Positions 20,876-32,277 are shown, numbered from the stretch's first letter. The stretch: DNA of 64,000 nt from Forficula auricularia (GCA_024734495.1 JALMQS010000225.1:6423425-6487424); one strand, 5' to 3'. The notes: generated by a model not told the origin, from the letters alone. Numbers and translations: made by a program.

Positions 20876-21184
20876 GCAAGGGGGAGGGGGCGACCCTCCC
20901 CCCCCACAGAGGCCAAAAAACGGCGGCCAAATCGACAGGGAATTTATTTATTTATTTATTTTTTATTTTAATGAACTTAAAATATGAGATATGAAACTTG
21001 TAAAAAAAAAAAAAAACATTTATTTTTTTAAAAAATTTTAAAATTGAAAATAAAGTTCTGTGTGTGTGTGTGTGTGTGTGTGTGGCGTCTCTGACCCCCC
21101 TCCGCTAAAAAGTAGATCTTATATACATCGGGCACCTTATATACATTCTCCCCCCCCCCATAAAAAATTCCTGGATCCGCCCTT
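20876..21184. mobile_element. hAT-type MITE with 8-bp target duplication
   Basis: Flanked by GCTAATAG at 20868-20875 and 21185-21192. The right end CCTGGATCCGCCCTT matches the MITE at 23.99-24.29 kb; the left end GCAAGGGGGAGGGGG is degenerate. The interior shares AAAATTGAAAATAAAGTTCT, then a TG run and G/C tracts. Eight-base duplications with short inverted ends fit hAT. Non-coding. Confidence 0.75.
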
Positions 21185-21439
21185 GCTAATAGGGTCCTGT
21201 TTTTCTATTTAAACGAAATCCTATTAGAAATAAAACAAGCGTGTTAATTTACAAAATATAAAATAGGTGTGTGTGAATCAAAATAAAATAGGTGGTTGAA
21301 TAAATAAACAATAATTAAACATATTATAAATAATAATAAACCGATTTTAAATTAGGCCATAAAATTAGAGAACATTGCTCAGTGTGTTGGATGCTATACC
21401 TATTATCAAATAATGATAAAAATAAATCTTGTATACATA
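21185..21439. other. Non-coding spacer
   Basis: AT-rich, no gene or repeat boundary seen. Confidence 0.4.
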
Positions 21440-21965
21440 ATTTTTATAAAAAAAATAAATAAAACCGACTTCAAAAAAATTAAATTCATCAAATAAAATA
21501 AGAATTACTCAAAAATCAAATAAAATGCACTAAAAGGTATAAAATAATTATCTAATTTAGTTACAACTAAACGAGGAAATTGTTACATGAAATCACTTTT
21601 TGAAGTCGGTGCAAAACATATTCATTTTGTGAATCGCACTCGACGGCTCTTACTTAGTAGGTTTGGCGAGTAAGCTCGAATCTATAGTTTGTTTAGCACC
21701 GACTAGGTTTTATTTATTTTTTTATAAAAATTATTTTTATTTTTCTCTTTTTTAGTGATGTTATTAATAGTGACTTAATATAATACCTTGCATGCATCGG
21801 GCGAATAAATCAGAAAATGATAAAAAAATTCAATTTATAAATATAAGAATTCTCTCGAAACGTTAGCGGGTTTTTAATGAACGTTTTAAGATTGTTTTTT
21901 TTTATAAAAGATTTTATTTATTATAATTTCGATTGTTTGCTCATAGGAATGTGAGATTTACGGGA
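21440..21965. repeat. ACCGACTTC-family fragments
   Basis: AACCGACTTCAAAAAAATTA (21466), TAGTTACAACTAAACGAGG and TTTTTGAAGTCGGTGC form one foldback arm. The other arm is mostly lost (ends at GCACCGACTAGG, 21700). From 21740 the inverse of the 6060-6200 segment follows (TTTTTTAGTGATGTTATTAA to GATTTTATTTATTATAATTT). Non-coding. Confidence 0.55.
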
Positions 21966-21967
21966 AT

Positions 21968-22342
21968 TTTTAGTTTGATTTTAATTAACAGGTGTCTAAA
22001 TCATAACAAAACAGGTGTGTTTACAAATAAAGTGGTTGAAGTGGCTTTTTTTTTATCTAACTTGGAAACAAATCTTATTTAATTTTATGTTTTTATTTCA
22101 GATCCTATACGATTATTTTTTTTATTATTATTTTCCTATTTATTTTTTTATAATGTTTATCAATATGAACGAATGTGGGAAAATTGGTGTACAAGTAAAC
22201 AAATATACATATAATATGTAGGTAGACCATTAGAAAGCTAGAAATTCAAAAACTGGGTGGGGGTGCAGTGGTGGGGTCGATGTGTGTGGTTTCGGGGGGG
22301 GGGTCAGGGTTTACCGTGCATTACTCGGTGGCTCCAGGTACT
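21968..22342 (+). mobile_element. Helentron-like element, family F1, 5'-truncated
   Basis: Contains the F1 3' half: AACAGGTGTCTAAATCATAA, AAAGTGGTTGAAGTGGC, TATCAATATGAACGAATGTG, AGCTAGAAATTCAAAAACTG, a G-rich block, then ACCGTGCATTACTCGGTGG and CTCCAGGTACT. No ORF. Confidence 0.6.
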
Positions 22343-22613
22343 TGTTATTTATTAATTGTTGAAAAAATAAATGTAAACATAACCTTACTATATGAACACG
22401 ACATATTTACCTCCCATCTCTTTCTTTCTACAGAAATTAAATAAAAAATGGCCCTTTAAAAAATATATCCTTTAAGTCCTTCTGGGAATATTTAATTTAA
22501 TTCATCTGTGAATAATTTATCGACACTATTGATTGGATAATTTGATGTTTGAGGTTCTATAATATAGCTAGTAGAATATTATTGGGTATCGTAACACGTC
22601 AAGAAATTTAAAT

Positions 22614-23817
22614 CTACTCTTATTAAACGAGCAAAAATTGTATATTTATTTATATATATATTTGTATCTTGGTTCTATTTTGAAAACGGCCCTACCGATT
22701 TTGATGAAACAAAATCTATTAACAAGTTTTGAGGATGAGAAAACGATCTGGCTGGGTCGAAATTCATCTTAATTGATTTTTTCTTAATTAAAGTAATTAT
22801 TGATAGATGAAAATCTCAATAAAAAAAAAATTGATTTTACGCATGTCAGATTAGAACCTGAGACCTCTTGCATCAGTGGCATAGATTTAACCAGTAGACT
22901 ATAGAACAATTTTAAAAATCTTTGCTTTTTACTTTTACTAAAATAAATATTTTTGAATTAGACTTTATTATAAGTGTGGAAATAATTGAATATATTATAT
23001 ATAGCTATGTATTTTATAAATAGAATTTATTGAATAAATTTGAAATATGTATAATTGAATTAAGCTGAAAGAAAGACAACCATTAATATACTATATATAT
23101 TTGTATTTTTTACTTTATCCAATGCGAAGCATGGGAGAAAGTATTGGAATCGCTCTGCGGCAAGCGCAACTTCAAAGGGTCCTCAGGTAAAGACTACGGA
23201 ACCCATGGACTCAATTAAGGTCACAAATTGAAGTATTCAATGAGATTGAATTTTAGCACGTGACGGTTTTGCCAAAAATTACCTGGAATCTCGTCGAGAG
23301 GCCAAAAAGTGCCATTTTTTTGGAAGTGCGTGGGGATGGATGGATGGATGTGTGTGTGTTATCGTTTTTTTCGTCCACGATTTTTTCCACACCTTTGCGC
23401 TGATTGAAATGAAATTGAAAACCTACCATTAGTTTAACAAAATGAAGCGCTGATTAGTTTTTGGTACATATCGGTCCACAAACATTAGTACTTTATTTCA
23501 GTACTTTTTTAGTTTTTTCTAAATATCTTGAAAATGACTTAAACAATTTTGATGAAATTTAATATCCTAATTAAGTACCTTGAGGACCACAAAAAAGGTT
23601 AAATAAAGTTTTTAGTAAAATTATATTTTAAAGTACTTTGCTCAAGAACATTTTAATATTTCAAATGAATTTGGATAAAGTTTAGCAACGATCCGTTGCA
23701 GTTTATTTTAATTTGAAAACGGTTCTCAAAACATTTTTATCAGAATTTTAAATTAAAAATAATATTAAAATAAAGCTTTTAACTGAAGAAAAGCATCGCT
23801 CGGTGCCTCCAGGTACT
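22614..23817 (+). mobile_element. Helentron-like element, family F1, about 1.2 kb
   Basis: Starts CTACTCTTATTAAACGAGCA and ends with hairpin GCATCGCTCGGTGCC followed by TCCAGGTACT. The 5' body matches other F1 copies (GAAAACGGCCCTACCGATTT). At 22850-22915 it has the inverse of the tRNA-like stretch in the 10.6-kb copy. The region 23095-23700 has no match elsewhere in this window; its GGATGGATGGATGTGTGTG run is a short microsatellite. No ORF. Confidence 0.6.
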
Positions 23818-23984
23818 ATTTATTGAGAGAGAAGCAGGGGTGTAGTGGAGCGGGAACGCGTGGGAACGGCGTTCCCACACTGGTTTCATTCAGTAAAAAA
23901 AAATAATAATAATAATAACAAATAAAATCACTTACGCAAGTAAATAAAATAATATCTTAAAAAATGTGTTGATTTGAGGCATCA
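23818..23984. other. Short non-coding spacer
   Basis: Contains GGGAACGGCGTTCCCAC, a short self-complementary string, and an AAT microsatellite. GCGTTCCCACACTG recurs near 24356 just after the neighbouring MITE. This suggests that the flanks belong to one older repeat split by that MITE. Confidence 0.35.
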
Positions 23985-23992
23985 GCACCCAT

Positions 23993-24285
23993 CAAGGGCG
24001 GATCCAGGGGGGGGGGGGAGGGGGCGACCGCCCCCCATAGAGGCCCGTGCCTGGCAAAAAAAATTTGTAAAAAAAACATTGATATAAAATTGAAAATAAA
24101 GTTCTATATGCGCGCGTGTGTGTGTGTGTGGGGGGGGGGGGGGGCGTCTCCGACCCCCCCCCCCCCCACAGGGACAATTTGATCGCGACACACTTACGAG
24201 ATAAAAAGCATATCTTATATACAACGGGCACCTTAATACATTCTCCCCCCCCCCCCCCCATAAAAAATTCCTGGATCCGCCCTTT
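23993..24285. mobile_element. hAT-type MITE with 8-bp target duplication
   Basis: Terminal inverted repeats AAGGGCGGATCCAGG and CCTGGATCCGCCCTT are flanked by GCACCCAT at 23985-23992 and 24286-24293. G or C runs of 9-17 bases occur at 24008, 24131, 24158 and 24246. The interior shares AAAATAAAGTTCTATATG and GATCGCGACACACTTACG with the 20.88-kb copy. Glycine/proline-rich open frames over it come from the G/C runs and are not genes. Confidence 0.85.
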
Positions 24286-24423
24286 GCACCCATGCACCGT
24301 ACCTACCCGAATTTCAATATTCTAATAGTTTACTTAGATTAAGATTCGGTAGTTTAGCGTTCCCACACTGAAAATTTTGCCACTACAACTCTGGAGAGAA
24401 GCTATTTAAACCTACCACATTGT

Positions 24424-26122
24424 ACAGGGTGATTCAATAAGGGTGACGAGGTACCATATCTCAGGAACTAATAATCGTAGAAGTTTGGGAAAAAAATCCT
24501 TCAGAGGAAATCGACCAAGAAAAATTGCTGGAAATATTTTTTAAGTTCATACGTCCACCGCTAGGTGGCTAAATAGCTTCGATCGTATAAAAAAATGCAA
24601 TTTTCTCAAAAATTTTCCAATATAAGTTTAGAAATGAATACTCTCACGTTAATGCCACTATAATAGTCCATCTTTTTGATAAATGACTTTTTATTGTAGG
24701 ACGTAAAATAAAGGCGGGAGGGGATGCTAAACTTTTATGGACTGAAGTATCTATAACTTAAGTTTGACTTAACGGAATTTTGTTAACAAGGTCTGGTTCA
24801 AGAAAGGAAGGTTTGGTGAATAAAATAAAAAACCATCCATGCCATTCTACTTCTTGCCGCCCTCGCTAAGGGGCGTGTTTTATAAAGTTAAGCGTTTTAT
24901 TGATTTTGCTCCAAAATCTTAAATGGAACCGTATAATTATTTTATTAAATTCAGAAAGTGGATCAAATTTGCAACAAAATATGTTCAAACCGCATGTCGA
25001 TGTCTTTTTTTGTTTAACAGTTATTGCTTAAAGAATATTTTATTGACGAATTTATTAAAGAAACAAAATAGGTAATTGAGTTTTCAAATTTTTTTTTAAG
25101 TTTCGTAGTCAAGCATGCCATGGAGAAATAAAAAAAAACAGTTTAAAACTTTGTTCTTATTTTAATTTAATCACAAAAATAATGATAATAACGCTTTTTC
25201 CTAATGCTTTTCTGTGTCGCCTGTGAGTAGGTATTAAATTTCAAAAATGTCTAATTTCTAGAAGGCCGTGAAAGACTTGGTTGACAGTTTCTATGGAAAC
25301 GGCGATTTTTCACAAATAGATGTTAATGTTTTAATTGTTATTTTATTGTTTGTTATGTTATATCATTATTGTTGTGATTAGATGAAAATAAGAACAAAGT
25401 TTTAAACTGTTTTTTTATTTGTCCATGACATGCTTGACTTCGAAACATAAAAAAAATTGAAAACTCAATTACCTATTTTGTTTCTTTGATAAATTCGTTA
25501 ATAAAATATTCTTTAAGCAATAACTGTTGAACAAAAAAAGATATCGACATGCGGTTTGAACATGTTTTGTTGCAAATTTGATCTACTTTCTGAATTTAAT
25601 AAAGTAATTATACGGTTCCATTTAAGATTTTGGAGCAAAATTAATAAAACGCTTAACTTTATAAAACACGCCCCTTAGCGAGGGCGGCAAGAAGTAGAAT
25701 GGCATGGATGGTTTTTTATTTTATTCACCAAACCTTCCTTTCTTGAACCAGACCTTGTTAACAAAATTCCGTTAAGTCAAACTTAAGTTATAGATACTTC
25801 AGTCCATAAAAGTTTAGCATCCCCTCCCGCCTTTATTTTACGTCCTACAATAAAAAGTCATTTATCAAAAAGATGGACTATTATAGTGGCATTAACGTGA
25901 GAGTATTCATTTCTAAACTTATATTGGAAAATTTTTGAGAAAATTGCATTTTTTTATACGATCGAAGCTATTTAGCCACCTAGCGGTGGACGTATGAACT
26001 TAAAAAATATTTCCAGCAATTTTTCTTGGTCGATTTCCTCTGAAGGATTTTTTTCCCAAACTTCTACGATTATTGGTTCCTGAGATATGGTGCCTCGTCA
26101 CCCTTATTGAATCACCCTGTAC
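24424..26122. repeat. Foldback element, 1.7 kb, long near-identical arms
   Basis: Ends read GTACAGGGTGATTCAATAAG (24423) and, inverted, CTTATTGAATCACCCTGTAC (26105-26124). Arms of about 770 bases (24424-25195 and 25371-26122) match with few differences; examples are CCACCGCTAGGTGGC and CGCCCTCGCTAAGGGGCG near matching positions. A single-copy core of about 175 bases lies between them. No ORF is supported. The CAGGGTG end is shared by many insect DNA transposons, so the superfamily is left open. Confidence 0.8.
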
Positions 26123-26134
26123 TCTATATCTAAT

Positions 26135-26215
26135 CGTGCCTCGACAAAACAAATTGTCCTCGACCGGAATCGAACCAGGGAACAATGCCAGCAACCTATG
26201 CGATAGTTATTTAAC
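26135..26215 (-). repeat. tRNA-like (SINE-type) segment
   Basis: Minus strand: ACTATCGCATAGGTTGCTGG followed by a B-box CTGGTTCGATTCCGG. This is the usual look of a tRNA-derived SINE head. No full cloverleaf is visible. Confidence 0.4.
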
Positions 26216-26814
26216 ATAACCAATTGACTTTAGGGAAATTTTTAGGGATGATTGATATATTTACATGCTTTTGTTAAATTCCTGTATTTGTCTAAGTAGA
26301 ATCTAGTAAGAATTTCCATTACTGAATGAATTTCATTAAAAAAAAATAAGATGTGATAAATTGTCCTGAAAATTCTGTTATAGAAATTCGTCTCTTGTTG
26401 GGGACCCTCTTATTTTCATAGCCGAAAATTATTTAAAAACAACTTACTTTTCTTAAGGTAGTTGTTTCGCGGCAATACTAGCAATAAGTTAATGCTAGAG
26501 TATATAGAACAGCCAATAAGGATTCATAATTCATAAGCCCAAAACTTTTTGCTGTTTATGTACCAATCCCGCGCTCGTTGACAAATCGGGCTACACTGTC
26601 CGAGCTTGTATATATTTTATCATAGAAATTTCAGATAAAGTACATTATAAAGGGAGATTTATAAAACAAAAAGTTCATAATAAGCGATTGAAAACTGTTG
26701 CGAAAAAACGTCAAAAAAAGTACTAAAGTTAACCCACTTTTTAGTTTAAATAAATGCGTTGTTGGCAGGTTGTTTTTATTGTAAATTTTTCATTATACTT
26801 TTTTCATTATTTAT

Positions 26815-27580
26815 CTACTCTTATTAAACGAGCAAAAATTGTTTATTTATATATATTTATTTGTATCATTGTTCTATTTTGAAAACGGCTTTACCAATTT
26901 TGATGAAACAAATTCTATTAACAAGTTTTGAGGATGAGAAATCGATCTGGCTAGGTCTGGACCTCGACAAATTTAATCTTAATTGATCTTTTCTTAATTA
27001 AAGTAATTATTGACAGATGAAAATCTCAATAAAAAAGTTTGTTTACATTTTTTTCAATTATATTTTATTTGTTAATTGGTTTTTTAATTTTAAAACCCAC
27101 TAATAGGTTATAGCAAATATTAATATATTATATTAAAATTAGGAATTTTTTTGTTTGTTTTTAATTAACAGGTGTCTAAATCATAACAAAACAGGTGTGT
27201 TTACAAATAAAGTGGTTCAAGTGGCTTTTTTTATATAACTTGGAAACAAATCTTATTTAATTTTATATTTTTGTTTCAGATCCTATACGATTATTTTTTT
27301 TTATTATTATTTTCCTATTTATTTTTTTATAATGTTTATCAATATGAACGAATGTGGGCAAATTGGTGTACGAGTAAACAAATATACACATAATATGTCG
27401 ACCACTAGAAAGCTAGAAATGCAAAAACAGGATGAGGGGTGGGGTGGATGTGGTGGGTGCTGGAGGTGGCGTGCAGTTGTGGGGGATCCGGGGGTGGGAT
27501 GGGGTGCAGTGGTGGGGGCTAGGTGTGTGGTTTCGGGGGGGGGGGGGGTTACCGTGCATCGCTCGGTGGCTCCAAGTACT
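26815..27580 (+). mobile_element. Helentron-like element, family F1, both ends present
   Basis: Starts CTACTCTTATTAAACGAGCA and ends ACCGTGCATCGCTCGGTGG then CTCCAAGTACT. It has all F1 landmarks: AAAACGGCTTTACCAATTTT, AACAGGTGTCTAAATCATAA, TATCAATATGAACGAATGTG, and a G-rich 3' block with a G run at 27535. At 766 bases it is the most compact complete-looking copy and a good type example. No ORF. Confidence 0.75.
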
Positions 27581-27736
27581 TTATAATTACATATGTATGT
27601 AAACTTTCCGTTATCCCGTATAGTGCAATGTATAAGAGTCTGACAAACTATCTTTGGAATTTAATATCTACGGAAATATGTATATTGTTCATAAATTTCA
27701 TTTTTACACCAATCGATGCAGAAATATTTAAATAAT

Positions 27737-27815
27737 CAAGCAGAAGACAACCTCTTTGTTTCTCTTTGTGAATCAACAACACTGCTACTCTCGGCAAAAC
27801 AAAAACTTTTCAATT
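27737..27815 (+). mobile_element. Short Penelope-LTR fragment (family E) with 13-bp target duplication
   Basis: A 79-base insertion (CAAGCAGAAGACAACCTC to CAAAACAAAAACTTTTCAATT) bounded by ATATTTAAATAAT at 27724-27736 and 27816-27828. It matches the outer part of the 6.62-kb palindrome and the 59.2-kb copy. It looks like a strongly truncated retrotransposition product. Confidence 0.7.
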
Positions 27816-27888
27816 ATATTTAAATAATAATATGTCTAAATTTCAAAAAAATCCTAAGAAAACCCATATGGTGAAACAACTAGCTTAA

Positions 27889-28382
27889 GTCAATCTTTTT
27901 TCTCAAGATATTTAATTATTTCTGCAATATTTGGAGTAATTTGTGTACATAAATACCTTACAGAAATTGTGAATCCTACAGAAAGAAAAAAACAATAGAT
28001 ACGACGCGACGTTTCGGACACTATCATTATCACCAAGAATGAGATAGCAGCCATAAAGGATGATCGAAGAATCGAAACATTGCTGGTTTGCAGACTTTTG
28101 AAGATTGAAATGTTTGTACGATAAATTGTATTTAATTTTTATTATAAACATTTCAATCTTCAAAGGAATGTGACAATTCACATTTGATTGTTGAATTAAA
28201 CAACAATGAGAGAGGGTACAACTCGCACTCACAATTTCAATAGGATGCAAGCTACACGACTGGAATTGAATCACAAGAAATATACCATCAGTACGAATGC
28301 TTTATTGTTTAGACGGTCACCTATCCAAAAAACTACATTTCTCTTAACCTATAGAGATTTTAAAAACAAGCTCATGATTTTC
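27889..28382. other. Non-coding region, possible pLTR remnants
   Basis: AACATTTCAATCTTCAAA (28144) is the inverse of TTTGAAGATTGAAATGTTT (28096), a small palindrome. At 28008-28040 (minus) GATAGTGTCCGAAACGTCGCG and at 28066-28090 (plus) a GAAGAATCGAAACATTGC string look like decayed hammerhead ends. No gene supported. Confidence 0.35.
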
Positions 28383-28488
28383 TTAAGGTAATTGTTTCGC
28401 GATAATACTAGCAAAAAGTTATTGCTAGAGTATTTAGAACAGACAATAAGGATTCATAATTCGGAAGCCCAAAAGTTTTTGCTGTTTA

Positions 28489-29397
28489 CTAGGTGTACCG
28501 GAAAGTCATTACCGGTTTTTTCGAACAAAAACTACGTAATTTTTAAGAAAATGGAACATTTATTTATTCAAAGTATTGGCCATTTGATTCTATACATCTT
28601 GCCCATCTCTCTGGCAATTTATGGATGCCATCCCAAAAAAACTGTTTGTCCTTTGAGCAAAACCATTCATCGAGTCATTTTCTAACTTCTTCGAAAGTGC
28701 TGCTCTGCAAGCGCGTGTCCCATCGATGCGAAAAGTTGATAGTCGGACGGGGCAAGGTCTGGAGAGTACGGCGGGTGCGATAATATGTCCCACCCAAGTG
28801 CTTCCAACGCTTCCTTGACCAGTTTTGCTTTATGAGACGGCGCGTTATCGTGTTGTAAAATCACTTTACCGTGTCTTCGGGCCCATTCTGGACGTTTTTC
28901 GATCAATGCGTGGTTCAAATTGATCATTTGTTGTCGGTGTATTGTTTTTTCAATTGTTTTTGAGTTTGGGTTGGGTCTTCATCCAATAACTCCTGTAGTT
29001 TCGCATCTTCAAACTTTTTTGGTCTACCAGAACGTTCTTTATCTTGCACATCGAAATCACCACTTTTGAATTTTCGAAACCACACCTCACATGTTTTTAA
29101 GGTTAAAGCATGCTCACCGTAAGTTTCTACCAGCAAACGATGACTTTCAGCGGCTTTTTCTTTTGATTAAATAAGAAAAGTAATGCATGCCGCAAATGCA
29201 CGTTTTCAGGCATGAAACTTGACATTTTCAAAGGGGTATAAATCTATGAAGGTGTTACTTTCGCAAAATATAACATGTATAGCTTTGAAGCTTGATGTCA
29301 GTAGAATAAAATGCATATGTGTCAAATCATAACATTGCATACTTAAACCTAGCGACATCTGTTAGAAAAACCGGTAATGACTTTCCGGTACACCTGG
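28489..29397 (-). mobile_element. Tc1/mariner element, internally deleted
   Basis: Terminal inverted repeats begin CTAGGTGTACCGGAAAGTCA (28489) and CCAGGTGTACCGGAAAGTCA (minus strand from 29397), each flanked by TA. Removing the element and one TA gives GCTGTTTATGTACCAC, exactly the uninterrupted sequence in TTAA copy 1 near 16.57 kb. Length is 909 bases against about 1.3 kb for complete mariners. Confidence 0.9.
28540..29228 (-). pseudogene. mariner transposase, degenerate
   Basis: The start region (ATG at about 29228) encodes MSSFMPENVHLRHALLFLF. The frame then shifts by one base near 29160 and continues with LLVETYGEHALTLKTCEVWF and KERSGRPKKF, the N-terminal helix-turn-helix DNA-binding part. 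At 28925 it jumps to QMINLNHALIEKRPEW, so roughly 120 residues are missing, including the first catalytic aspartate. The second Asp region is present (ILQHDNAPSHKA), as is the third (PPYSPDLAPSDYQLF). A further shift near 28690 and an in-frame stop precede the W.DE.F and NGQYF C-terminal signature. Clearly inactive. Confidence 0.85.
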
Positions 29398-30281
29398 TAT
29401 GTACCACTACTACCATGCTCGTTTGACAAATCTGGCAACACTTCCCGAGCTTGTATATATTTTATCATAGAAATTCAGATAAAGTACATTATGAGGGAGA
29501 TTTATAAAACAAAAAGTTTTTAATAAGCGATTGAAAGCTGTTGCGACAATGGCTGAAGTGAAAAAACGTAAAAAAAGTACTAAAGTTAATCCACTTTTTA
29601 GGATAAATAAATCCGTTGTTGCCAGCTTGTTTTTAGTGTAAATTTTTCATTATATATTTTTGATTATTTATTCATTAAGATCTCAGTTTATGTGTTGTAA
29701 CTATGAATTAAAATTGTCTTAAAAAATGTATTAGTTATTGTTTAATGTTGGTTTAGTTTTTTTAACCATGGTAAGAAGAGTTTCTTAATTATAATTAAAT
29801 ATGCATGTAAACTTTCCGATATCCCGTATAGTGCAATGTATAAGAGTCTGACAAACTATCTTTGAAATTTAATATCTCCGGAACTATATTGTTCATAAAT
29901 TTCTTTTTGCCACCAATCGATGCACAAGTTTTTAAATAATAATCTGTCTAAATTTCAAAAAAACTCCTAAGAAAACCCATTTGGTGAAACAACTACCTTA
30001 AAAAATAATAATTGATTTGAAAAAATTTAGAAGTTTTATAATTAGTAGCTCAATAATGTAATTGAAATACTTATTTTGTATCTTGTATCTCAGTTACCTT
30101 AATATGAAATTTGTATCATGTATGGATTTTGATGTAATCGCTATTAAAAAAAAAACCTGTAAATTGCCCATTCCTAATTGTTGTGCTTATCTTAATCTAG
30201 AGCAGTGGTTCCCAAAGTTGTCTGGACGGCGACCCATCTAAAAAAAATTTCCAAGTTCGCGACCCACCTTATACAATGCCT

Positions 30282-32277
30282 GGAGCACCGAACGATGATC
30301 GGTAACTTTTTGCCTCTAAATAGCTTAAGTTTCAAATTTCAAGGCTCTGCGACTTACCAAAGACGATATATGAATGATTAAAATATTTATTTTACGACAC
30401 TCCTAATTTACATCCCTTCCTTTATTTTAATCGGGTTAAAATCTATCACTCATGACACTTGATAAGTACACCGATTAAAAAAAAAATCGTTAGTCCCGTT
30501 TCTGAGAAAAAACAAAACAAAACATCTTTCATGTAAATGTCCACTTACGGTGTTCCAATTTTAACCGAAAGCTTGCAGTATCCCTTCTATCCTATATCCA
30601 GATTAAATTTCGAATTTCGTAGCTCTGAGATTTATGGTTGCGAAACGCAAGGGGGTACATTCTTATGTACGTAAACATCAACTTCCTGTAATTCTATTTT
30701 AGCCAAAATCTTGTGGTACTTCTTGTAGCCTCTAAATAGCTTAAGTTTCAAATTTCAAGACTCTGCGACTTTCCGAAGAAGAGATATGAACGATTAAAAT
30801 ATTTATTTTACGACACTCCTAATTTACAACCCCTTCTTTTAATTCAATCGGATTAAAATTTATACACGACTAATAACTCATGAGACTTGATAAGTACATC
30901 AATTTTTAGCGAAATCGTTAGAGCCGTTTTCGAGAAACCGATATATAGATATATACCGGGTTAGTTTTTTATCTTGAGACAGATAACTCAAAAACAGTGG
31001 ATTATATATAAAATTTAGGGAACGCGGTGTTGGTTTATAGTGAAACAGTGGATTATATGAAAAAAGTTTCAAATAAAAGTTTATTTATATCAAGGGAAAA
31101 CTAAACTACGCTATTGTTTTTCGACCTAGAACAAGCTTTCAAGGGTATTTCGAGGTCAAGTTCTGTTTTTAAATGGAAACCTATATATTTCTTTTCATAT
31201 TCATAATCTTCAAGAAAAACTGAGCAACTTTCATAAGAACTATTTTTTATCCGACATCAAATAAACAAAATATTAAATCAATTATTAGATCTCAAAAAAT
31301 ATCCTAATAATTATTTTAAACAAACATTCAACTCAATTATCAAATAATAATGATTAAATAATTATTAAATCGAAAAGTCACAACAATGAAATAAGTTCTT
31401 ATAATGATTTTAATATTTCGTTATACACAGATTTAAGAGATTATTTTCTACTTATTGAACTACTTTTTGAGTTTAAAAAAGTTTCTTTCTCGTGTCAATC
31501 CAGAAGATTTATATTGTATTACTATAATAAAAATGGAGCATTTTTTGTTGAAGACAGAATTAAAATGGTCTTAATTTATGGTGAATGTGGAAGAAACGTT
31601 GTGGGGCTGCCATTGAAATGGATGCCGAGCGTATTCCTAATAGGAATACACCCTCACAAGCTTCATTTTAGAGTGTTGTAAATCTGTTAAAATACAAAAA
31701 CAAAAACAAAAAAAAAAAACAGGAAATGTAAAAGCTACGAAGAAACTGAAACTGGCCAAAAAACGAGATTGGAACTGGAATTCATCCAGAAAACTTTGCG
31801 ATAACACTTTGAAATGTCCCAGAACAGTGTCGAAAAATTAGTAAATTATTAATTATTTATTTATATAATTAAATATTTGACCATTATTATTTAATAATTA
31901 AGTTGAATGATTGTTAAAAATAATTATTAGGATTTTTTGAGATCTAATAATTGATTTAATATTTTGTTTATTTATTTGATGTCGGATAAAAAAATAGTTC
32001 TTATGAAAGTTGCTCAGTTTTTCTTGTAGATTATGAATGTGAAAGGAAATAGGTTTCCATTTAAAAAACAGAACATGACCTTAAAATACACACAAAAGCT
32101 TGTTCTATATCGACAAACAATAGCGTGGTTTATTTTCCCCCTTGGTATAAATAAACTTTTATTTGAAACTTCTTTTTATATAATGCACTGTTTTTGAGTT
32201 ATAAGACTGTCTCAAGATAAAAAAAAAACTCACCCGGTATACAAGAATTGCTCATTTAATAATATAAGATAAGATAT
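30282..32277 (-). mobile_element. Helentron-like element, family F2, split by a foldback
   Basis: The minus-strand 5' end is ATCTTATCTTATATTATTAA (32277 downward). The 3' end is a hairpin (GTTACCGATCATCGTTCGGTGC) and TCCAGGCA at 30282. Body boxes recur twice: CTTACGTACGT-type near 30660, and ATAACTCATGAGAC near 30870 and 30450. F2 therefore has an internal repeat of about 430 bases. The foldback at 30956-32240 interrupts the 5' part. Confidence 0.65.
30956..32240. repeat. Foldback element inside F2
   Basis: Ends TACCGGGTTAGTTTTTTATC and, inverted, AAAAAAACTCACCCGGTA. Arms (30957-31360 and about 31835-32239) share TATCTTGAGACAG, TTGTTTTTCGACC-type and TTTTATCCGACATCAAATAA boxes. The unique centre (about 31400-31830) has no supported gene. 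Flanks read TATA on both sides, compatible with a TA target. Confidence 0.7.

Larger units (their letters stand above)
26453..27888 (+). mobile_element. TTAA-flanked DNA element, copy 2 (carries F1 and a PLE fragment)
   Basis: Left end TTAAGGTAGTTGTTTCGCGG (26453); right end GGTGAAACAACTAGCTTAA (27888). It holds the residual frame DKVHYKGRFIKQK (about 26632-26672). Against copy 3 it lacks the segment matching 29671-29790, replaced by an F1 element. A 79-base PLE fragment interrupts the right part. Confidence 0.7.
28383..30001 (+). mobile_element. TTAA-flanked DNA element, copy 3 (carries mariner)
   Basis: Left end TTAAGGTAATTGTTTCGCG (28383); right end GGTGAAACAACTACCTTAA (30001). Apart from the mariner at 28489-29397 it is the least interrupted copy and supplies the empty-site sequence for the F1 insertion in copy 1. 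The residual frame HYEGDL-like at 29490 is damaged by a base loss. Confidence 0.75.

Noticed and set aside
23982..24325. Glycine/proline-rich frames on both strands
   Set aside because: Produced by G and C runs of the MITE with perfect 8-bp target duplication.
27332..27735. Two overlapping plus-strand frames
   Set aside because: They cross the 3' half of an F1 element and the TTAA element junction; not conserved between copies.
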